Assembly: GCF_001514115.1 (NCBI RefSeq) | Contig: NZ_KQ948470.1 | Location: 124,001-188,000 of the forward strand | Source of the DNA: Streptomyces olivochromogenes | GTDB taxonomy: Bacteria; Actinomycetota; Actinomycetes; Streptomycetales; Streptomycetaceae | DNA length: 64,000 bases | Direction of reading: 5' to 3' | Shown here: in pieces, positions 59,124-64,000 of the stretch | Position numbering within the stretch: position 1 is the first letter of the stretch | How the letters are laid out: each line of letters starts with the position of its first letter | Notes under the pieces: model-generated | Told to the model about the DNA's origin: nothing | Databases searched by the model: none | The model's input: only the letters and a program-made list of their open reading frames with translations | Program-made: the position numbers and the translations under genes

Positions 59124-60299
59124 ATGACGAGCCTCCCGCGTCCCACCACCGACCTCTCCGCCGAAGAAGCCCGCCGCATCGCCCTACGGGCCCAGGGCTT
59201 CCTGGGCACCCCCGACCGCAGGGCCGGCGTCCGCGGAATCCTGCGACACCTCGGCGCGGTCCAGCTCGACACGATCTCCGTCCTGGCCCGCTCGCACGAA
59301 CTCATCCCGTACGCCCGCCTGGGCGCGGTAGGCCGCAAAACCGTCGACCAGGCCTACTGGACCGACACCCACGCCTTCGAGTACTGGTCCCACGCCGCCT
59401 GCATCCTCCCCGTGGAGGAATGGCCCCACTTCGCCTTCCGCCGCCGCGCCTACCGCTCCCGCCCGCACTGGAACCACGACCTGCCGGACGGCACCTACGA
59501 CCAGGTCATCAAGCAGCTCCGCACGGAAGGCCCCCTCACGGCCACGGAGTTGGGCGGCGCGAAGAAGACCAGCGAGTGGTGGGACTGGTCGGGCACCAAG
59601 GTGGCCGTGGAGCGCGCGCTGATGTACGGCGAGGTGGTGTGCACGGAGCGCCGCGGCTGGAAGCGCGTGTACGACCTCGCCGAGCGCGCCGTCCCCGAGA
59701 CCCTGCTCCACGACGAGCTCGACGACACGGAGTGCCTGCGCCGCCTGGTCGGCCTGGCCGGCAAGTCCCTGGGCGTCGGCACACGCGCGGACATCGCCGA
59801 CTATCACCGTCTCAAGGGCGAGCAGGTCGACGCGGTGATCGCGGACTCGGGCCTGGTCCCGGTGACGGTGGAGGGCTGGGGCAAGCCCGCGTGGGCGGAC
59901 CCGGCGGCCCTGGAGACACCACCGCGCGGCCGCCACCGTACGACGCTGCTGTCCCCGTTCGACTCACTCATCTGGGAGCGGGCCCGCACGGAGCGGATCT
60001 TCGGCTTCACCCACCGTCTGGAGGCGTACACGCCCAAGCCGAAGCGGGTGTACGGCTACTTCGCGATGCCGGTCCTCGCCGGCGGCCGGCTCGTCGGCCG
60101 CGTGGACCCCGCCCGCGAGGGCCGCACCCTGGTCGCCAAACAGGTCACGCTGGACGGCGCCAAGGCGGTCCCTGCCGTGGCCCAGGCCCTCCTGGAGGCA
60201 GCGAGCTGGGTGGACTGCACAAACGTACGCGTGGAACGGGTGGACGCCCCGGACCTCCGCGAGCCCCTCGCGAAGGAACTCACCCGCGCACTGGCCTGA
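59124..60299 (+). CDS. YcaQ/AlkZ-family DNA glycosylase (winged-helix HTH_42)
   Basis: 391 residues from ATG at 59124. An N-terminal winged-helix tandem includes HLGAVQLDTISVLARSHELI, with the QxD motif (QLD) typical of the YcaQ/AlkX branch; the AlkZ self-resistance branch has QxQ. The C-terminal beta-barrel contains LSPFDSLIWERARTERIFGF and KRVYGYFAMPVLAGGRLVGR, family hallmarks. These enzymes unhook interstrand crosslinks and remove bulky N7-alkylguanines. The QxD form suggests general genome maintenance rather than antibiotic self-resistance. Monocistronic; its leader is a long array of GC-rich repeats. A convergent response regulator follows 51 bp away. Confidence 0.9.
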   Translation: MTSLPRPTTDLSAEEARRIALRAQGFLGTPDRRAGVRGILRHLGAVQLDTISVLARSHELIPYARLGAVGRKTVDQAYWTDTHAFEYWSHAACILPVEEWPHFAFRRRAYRSRPHWNHDLPDGTYDQVIKQLRTEGPLTATELGGAKKTSEWWDWSGTKVAVERALMYGEVVCTERRGWKRVYDLAERAVPETLLHDELDDTECLRRLVGLAGKSLGVGTRADIADYHRLKGEQVDAVIADSGLVPVTVEGWGKPAWADPAALETPPRGRHRTTLLSPFDSLIWERARTERIFGFTHRLEAYTPKPKRVYGYFAMPVLAGGRLVGRVDPAREGRTLVAKQVTLDGAKAVPAVAQALLEAASWVDCTNVRVERVDAPDLREPLAKELTRALA

Positions 60300-60350
60300 C
60301 CTGACCGGCCGACCCGACCGGCCGGACAACCCGACCAGCCCTACGCAGGC

Positions 60351-61097
60351 TCACCGGATCTCGAGGATCTTCTCCCGCATCGCGTAGACCACCGCCTCCA
60401 TCCTGGAGTGCAGTTGCAGCTTCTCCAGGATGTTGCGCACATGGTTCTTCACGGTGTTCTCGGAGATGAACAACTCCTTGGCGATATCCCTGTTGTTCAT
60501 CCCGGTCGCGACGAGCTTGAGAACCTCCAGCTCGCGATCCGTGAGCCGCGGCGCGGGCACGAGCCGGCGCTCGTCCGTCCGTTGAATCATCGACTTGAAC
60601 TCGGTGAGAAGTTTCGACGCCATCGACGGGCTGATCTGCGACTGCCCGTCCGCCACCGCGCGAATGGCCGTGGCCACCTCGTCCGTGGAGATCTCCTTGA
60701 GGAGATAACCGGTGGCGCCCGCCTTGATCGCGTCGTAGAGATCGGCTTCCTCGTCGCTGATCGTCAGCATGATGATCTTCGCGCTCGGAGCCACCTCCTT
60801 GATGGAGGTGCACGCCTCGATGCCGCCCCGCTTCGGCATACGTACGTCCATCAGCACGATGTCGGGGAGCAGGTCGGCCGCCTTGTCGACCGCCTCCGCC
60901 CCGTCACCCGCCTCGCCGACGACCTGGATGTCCTCCTCGGCCGCGAGCACGATCTCCAGGCCTCGGCGGAAGAGGGCATGGTCGTCCACGACGAGGACCC
61001 GAATGGGCTCCTTGCGTGGGGAGCCCGCGTCCGGTCCCATGCCGACGACGCCGCCGTCGGCATCCCCGTCACGCATCGGTCCGAAGCTGTCCGCCAT
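60351..61097 (-). CDS. NarL/LuxR-type orphan response regulator
   Basis: 248 residues from ATG at 61097, with RBS GGGAGGAAC immediately upstream. A ~35-residue Gly/Asp-rich leader precedes the receiver (VLVVDDHALFRRG; phospho-Asp in DIVLMDVRMPKRG; Lys in YLLKEIS). The LuxR helix-turn-helix reads LTDRELEVLKLVATGMNNRD then IAKELFISENTVKNHVRNIL. No histidine kinase gene is adjacent, so it is an orphan in this window. It is co-directional with hpf (206 bp upstream). Well conserved at this position in Streptomyces as I recall (SCO3008-like). It is convergent with the YcaQ-like gene. Confidence 0.93.
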   Translation of the reverse strand: MADSFGPMRDGDADGGVVGMGPDAGSPRKEPIRVLVVDDHALFRRGLEIVLAAEEDIQVVGEAGDGAEAVDKAADLLPDIVLMDVRMPKRGGIEACTSIKEVAPSAKIIMLTISDEEADLYDAIKAGATGYLLKEISTDEVATAIRAVADGQSQISPSMASKLLTEFKSMIQRTDERRLVPAPRLTDRELEVLKLVATGMNNRDIAKELFISENTVKNHVRNILEKLQLHSRMEAVVYAMREKILEIR

Positions 61098-61303
61098 CGT
61101 TCCTCCCCCTGAAGGCCGTGGCCTGCGTTCCTGTGCCATCGCCGATCCGAGGCAACGACCCACCGGCTGGGGCCGGTTCGGCCATGATTCCATGCCCGGA
61201 CGACAGTGCGGTGACAGAGCGGGTCGCGAAGTGGTCGCACACCGGTGCCCCTGGGGGCGCACGCGCGCTCCAGGGGCACCGGCTCAGCCGTCATCGGGGC
61301 GGG

Positions 61304-61996
61304 TCAGCCGCCGAGCGCACCGCCCGGCGCGTCCGGTCCGGCCTGGGTGACCATGGGGTCCGTGCTGAGGTGGATGACGCCGTAGTCGTACGCGTGCCGC
61401 CGGTAGACGACACTGGGTTCTTTCGTCTCGGAGTCGACGAAGAGATAGAAGTCGTGCCCGACCAGCTCCATCTCGTAGAGCGCCTGGTCGAGCGTCATCG
61501 GGGCGGCCACGTGGGTCTTCTCGCGAACGATGAGGGGGCCTTCGCCCATGACCTCGAGGGAGCCGATCTTCTTCGTCGGCACGCTGTCCGTGTCGTCCTC
61601 GTGGACGACGGTCCCGTTCCCGTTGAGCGTCGCGGCGCCGGGGACGTGGTCGGCGACCTCCGCGGCCGAGAGCCGACCGTTGCCGCGGCGGGTGTAACGC
61701 TTGTCGTGCTGCTTACGCAGACGGGCTTCGAGCTTGTCCGCCGCCAGGTCGAGTGCCGCGTACGGGTCACTTGCCGCCGCCTCCGCCCGGATCACCGGAC
61801 CGCGGGAGTGGAGCGTGATCTCCACTCGGTCGCAACGGTCGGCCTGCCGGGGGTTGGGCTCCTTGGACACCTCCACGTCGAGGCTGATCACCTTGCCATC
61901 GAGCTTCTGGATCTTCTCCAGCTTCAGCTTCTCGGCCACGTGCTTGCGGAACCGCTCGGGCACCTCGGTCTTGCGGCCCTTGACGACGATGTCCAC
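61304..61996 (-). CDS. hpf: Long-form ribosome hibernation-promoting factor
   Basis: 230 residues from GTG at 61996, with GGAG 6 nt upstream. The N-terminal S30AE domain (~1-100: VDIVVKGRKTEVPERFRKHV, DRVEITLHSRGPVIRAEA) binds the decoding centre; a charged linker (~100-165) joins the C-terminal dimerisation domain (MTLDQALYEMELVGHDFYLF, VVYRRHAYDYGVIHL, ~170-220). Long HPF dimerises inactive 70S ribosomes into 100S particles in stationary phase. A hairpin (62133-62159) lies in its leader or after comF. It is upstream of the orphan regulator on the same strand. It was called by domain order and length. Confidence 0.95.
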   Translation of the reverse strand: MDIVVKGRKTEVPERFRKHVAEKLKLEKIQKLDGKVISLDVEVSKEPNPRQADRCDRVEITLHSRGPVIRAEAAASDPYAALDLAADKLEARLRKQHDKRYTRRGNGRLSAAEVADHVPGAATLNGNGTVVHEDDTDSVPTKKIGSLEVMGEGPLIVREKTHVAAPMTLDQALYEMELVGHDFYLFVDSETKEPSVVYRRHAYDYGVIHLSTDPMVTQAGPDAPGGALGG

Positions 61997-62132
61997 GCAG
62001 AACTCCGTTCCCGGATTGCTCCGCTGCACTGGCGGAGCGTCTCCCTTTTGCACCAGGCCCCGGTGAGTGCCGGAACCTCGGACTTGGTGACTTTCACCTC
62101 CTCCTCCCCCATGGGCAAGATCTACACCCCAT

Positions 62133-62159
62133 CGCTGCGGGTGATTCAGAAACCCGCAG
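62133..62159 (-). terminator. Hairpin between comF and hpf
   Basis: GCTGCGGGT (62133-62141) and ACCCGCAGC (62151-62159) form a 9-bp stem with a 9-nt loop, 150 bp past comF and 137 bp before hpf. It is either a terminator for comF or a leader structure for hpf; no U-tract decides it. Confidence 0.5.
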
Positions 62160-62309
62160 CACTACATTCGGATGGGCGAGGTACGGCCTGCGCCATTGCC
62201 TCACAACCGAACATATCTCGCCTGGACGGATGTCGTCACCCTCTACTGCGGCGTACCTCCGTTCAGGTGAATTGACCTGGTCATTACCTGCAACGATGGA
62301 AGATCCCGG

Positions 62310-63260
62310 TCAGTTCCGGTTTATTTCGAAAGAGTCCGGCGGGGCCGCGACCACAGCCGCGCAGATCATGTCGTCGACTCCGCTCATACCCGCCATTCCA
62401 CGGGCTCCTTGTGTCCGGTCGGTATGCACTGTCGTTGCCTCGGTCATCCGTTCCCCCGTTGGTTCCCCCGCTTCCGCGACGCATGCATCGATGGCCAGGT
62501 ACGGATCGATGCCCGCCACCGCCGCCCGTAGGGCACGGGCCGCCTCCGTCATCGAGGCGCCCGTCGTCATCAGGTCGTCCACGAGTACGACCCGGCCCCC
62601 GCTCGCCAACAGCCGGACACCTCCGGCCGCCACCTCCAGGGCGCCCGCGAGATTGTCCAGTCGCTGCCGCGAGTTGAGCCCCGCCTGGTCGGCCACGGCA
62701 CGCCGCTGCCGCAGCACGGCCAGCACCCGGGCCGGTGTCCCCGAGCGCCGCAGCTCCCCCGCCGCCGCGAGCGCGATCCGCCGCGCCGGATCATGGCCCC
62801 GCGCCCGCACCGCCTGCCGCGAGGACGGCAGGGGAACAAGCAGCAGAGAACCTGTGCCGGAAAGCGGCGCGCGCGCCTGACCACCCCCGGGCCGCAGTTG
62901 TCCGTTGCCGCCCCTCAGGCGCCCGTCCCAGGCCGTGGGCAGCCCTTCCGGGACTGGGAGGCGCAGGTGCCCCAGCCCTGCCCGTACAGCCCCCGCCAGG
63001 GCCGTTCCCAAAGGTCTCGCAAGTGTCAGTGCCCCCCGTTCCTTGTGGGCGAGGAGCGTCGCGCGCACCTCGTCCTCGTATGGGGCCGCCGCGTGCACGA
63101 CCGGCAGCCCGGGCGGCTCCGGATCCGGTCGCACCCGGCACGGTGCGGCCCCGCTCAGGGCGGCACGGCACTCCGGGCAGAGCACCGTGCGAGGCCTTCC
63201 GCAGCCTCCGCACTCGGCCGGCAGCACCAGATCGGTGAGGTCCTGCCACCACCCCCGCAT
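62310..63260 (-). CDS. ComF-family phosphoribosyltransferase-like protein
   Basis: 316 residues from ATG at 63260 (MRGWWQDLTDLVLP). An N-terminal four-Cys zinc motif (CGGCGRPRTVLCPEC, ~17-31) is followed by a type I phosphoribosyltransferase fold with the PRPP loop VVLVDDLMTTGASM (~235-248) and QAGLNSRQRLDNLAGAL. In competent bacteria ComF binds single-strand DNA-handling partners; in Streptomyces its role is unclear. A ~50-residue C-terminal extension beyond the usual ComF end (from VHTDRTQGARGMAG) is non-conserved-looking. It is upstream of hpf and downstream of lpqB on the same strand. The start has no strong RBS; in-frame GTG codons lie just upstream. Confidence 0.88.
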   Translation of the reverse strand: MRGWWQDLTDLVLPAECGGCGRPRTVLCPECRAALSGAAPCRVRPDPEPPGLPVVHAAAPYEDEVRATLLAHKERGALTLARPLGTALAGAVRAGLGHLRLPVPEGLPTAWDGRLRGGNGQLRPGGGQARAPLSGTGSLLLVPLPSSRQAVRARGHDPARRIALAAAGELRRSGTPARVLAVLRQRRAVADQAGLNSRQRLDNLAGALEVAAGGVRLLASGGRVVLVDDLMTTGASMTEAARALRAAVAGIDPYLAIDACVAEAGEPTGERMTEATTVHTDRTQGARGMAGMSGVDDMICAAVVAAPPDSFEINRN

Positions 63261-63471
63261 GCCCACCACTGTGCCAACGCACAGGCCGACCGGCCACCCC
63301 TGTGGACAACCGCCTGTGGACAACTCCACGGCCCTCACCCGTCCGGGGGACCCAGCGCGCAACGGCGGCCAGGTCCACCCCGTACGACGGCCGGATCCAC
63401 CACCGCGTACGGCAGCCGGGCCTGCCCGAAAAGGGAGGCCCGGCAGGTCCGTACCCGGAGCAAAGAGGCCG

Positions 63472-64000
63472 CTACCCGGGATAAACCGGTGCCGTGCCGT
63501 CCTTGACGATCTTCTGCCACTGCTCCCCGGAGGACAGCCGCACGATCCCGTCCTCCTCCGAATGCGCCACCAGCGGCAGCCGTTCGTCCTCGGACGCGGC
63601 GACCTCCTTCACCCCCGTCAGCGCGGAGGGCGCGGTACCCACCGGAGTGGAGCCGTCGACCTGGACATAGCGCATCTGCTGCACCCCGCCGGACTCGCGC
63701 CCGACGACGACGAGCCGGCTGTCCCCGGCCCACGACATGGCGGTGACCTCCTCCAGCTGTGGCGCCACGGAGCGCAGCTCGAGGATCGAGACGAGGGGCC
63801 GTCCGCCGGTCTCGGTGTCACGCTGGATGCGCCCGATCTGCAGCGAGCTCTTGCCGTCCTTCTGCACGATCAGCGCGATCCGCGCGCCGTCGGCGGCCAC
63901 CCGCACCGCCTGGACACGGCCGTCGATGCCCGGCGCGGTGACCACCAGCGGAGTACCCGCGCCCTTCTCCAGCAGGAGCAGTCGCGGGTTCTTCGGATCA
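63472..64000 (-). CDS. lpqB: LpqB-family lipoprotein (C-terminal part; runs off window)
   Basis: 176 codons from the window edge to TAG at 63472. The visible part is beta-rich: LLLLEKGAGTPLVVTAPGID, IALIVQKDGKSSLQIGRIQR, RLVVVGRESGGVQQMRYVQV and a short VKDGTAPVYPG end, which matches the C-terminal beta-propeller half of LpqB. The N-terminal signal peptide and GerMN-type domain lie outside. LpqB sits with the MtrA-MtrB two-component system and modulates MtrB signalling and cell-wall homeostasis, so mtrB and mtrA are expected further right. Co-directional with comF, 211 bp apart. Identification rests on fold-like pattern and synteny. Confidence 0.85.
   Translation of the reverse strand, partial: DPKNPRLLLLEKGAGTPLVVTAPGIDGRVQAVRVAADGARIALIVQKDGKSSLQIGRIQRDTETGGRPLVSILELRSVAPQLEEVTAMSWAGDSRLVVVGRESGGVQQMRYVQVDGSTPVGTAPSALTGVKEVAASEDERLPLVAHSEEDGIVRLSSGEQWQKIVKDGTAPVYPG

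Overview
The window is chromosomal DNA of a Streptomyces-type actinomycete. The evidence is very high G+C with strong G/C preference at third codon positions, frequent GTG starts and GTGA/ATGA overlaps, a 180-kDa-class NAD-glutamate dehydrogenase, an LAETG surface protein, long-form HPF, a SecA-Rv3235 neighbourhood and an LpqB gene at the right edge. From memory, the gene order matches the S. coelicolor chromosome from about SCO2967 to SCO3011 (ctp, ftsX, ftsE, prfB, pkaB, pkaA ... ohrR/ohrA ... gdhB ... secA ... hpf ... lpqB). No tRNA, rRNA, CRISPR array, insertion sequence or prophage was seen. This is core chromosome with accessory cell-surface genes, not a mobile island.

Layout. (1) 0-8.5 kb, mostly minus strand: an S41 protease (partial), ftsX-ftsE, a tiny zinc-ribbon membrane protein, a sortase-anchored Thr/Pro-rich surface protein, prfB, and two membrane Ser/Thr kinases. 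(2) 8.9-12.4 kb: a divergent FHA plus FtsK/SpoIIIE-like ATPase, probably linked to the kinases through phosphothreonine binding. (3) 12.7-16.4 kb: a sugar-type ABC importer whose first permease carries an unusual extracytoplasmic insertion. (4) 16.5-45.6 kb: a wall-glycopolymer (teichoic-acid-like) region. It has three tandem GT2-TagF fusions, two polytopic membrane proteins, GT39- and GT87-like membrane glycosyltransferases, a GT2 enzyme, galE, a TagGH-type exporter with a divergent TetR gene, and a gtrA / GT2-TagF / GT4 operon. Interspersed are ohrA-ohrR, an SDR/TetR/ADP-ribosylglycohydrolase group and a two-component system. (5) 45.8-50.8 kb: NAD-glutamate dehydrogenase. (6) 51.5-64 kb: a DJ-1/PfpI protein, a HAD phosphatase, a small conserved protein, an Rv3235-family protein, secA, a GNAT, a YcaQ-like DNA glycosylase, a NarL-type regulator, hpf, comF and the end of lpqB.

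How they may work together. Region 4 reads as a pathway that polymerises glycerol-phosphate-like units and sugars and exports the chain. The TagF domains would build the polymer, GT2/GT4/GT-C enzymes would decorate it on either face of the membrane, GalE would supply a UDP-hexose, GtrA may move lipid-linked sugar, and TagGH would export it. Export appears regulated by the divergent TetR through two 48-bp-spaced repeat operators.

The most interesting signals are: a T-x-V-L array in the PkaA linker facing an FHA protein; the permease insertion; one TagF paralogue whose HGTPLK motif has become LGTPLK; ordered repeat operators at 34.45 and 38.93 kb; two dispersed Streptomyces repeats inserted in frame inside genes; and several ~31-bp tandem arrays at gene 3' ends. 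All functional calls are from sequence reading only; no database search was run.
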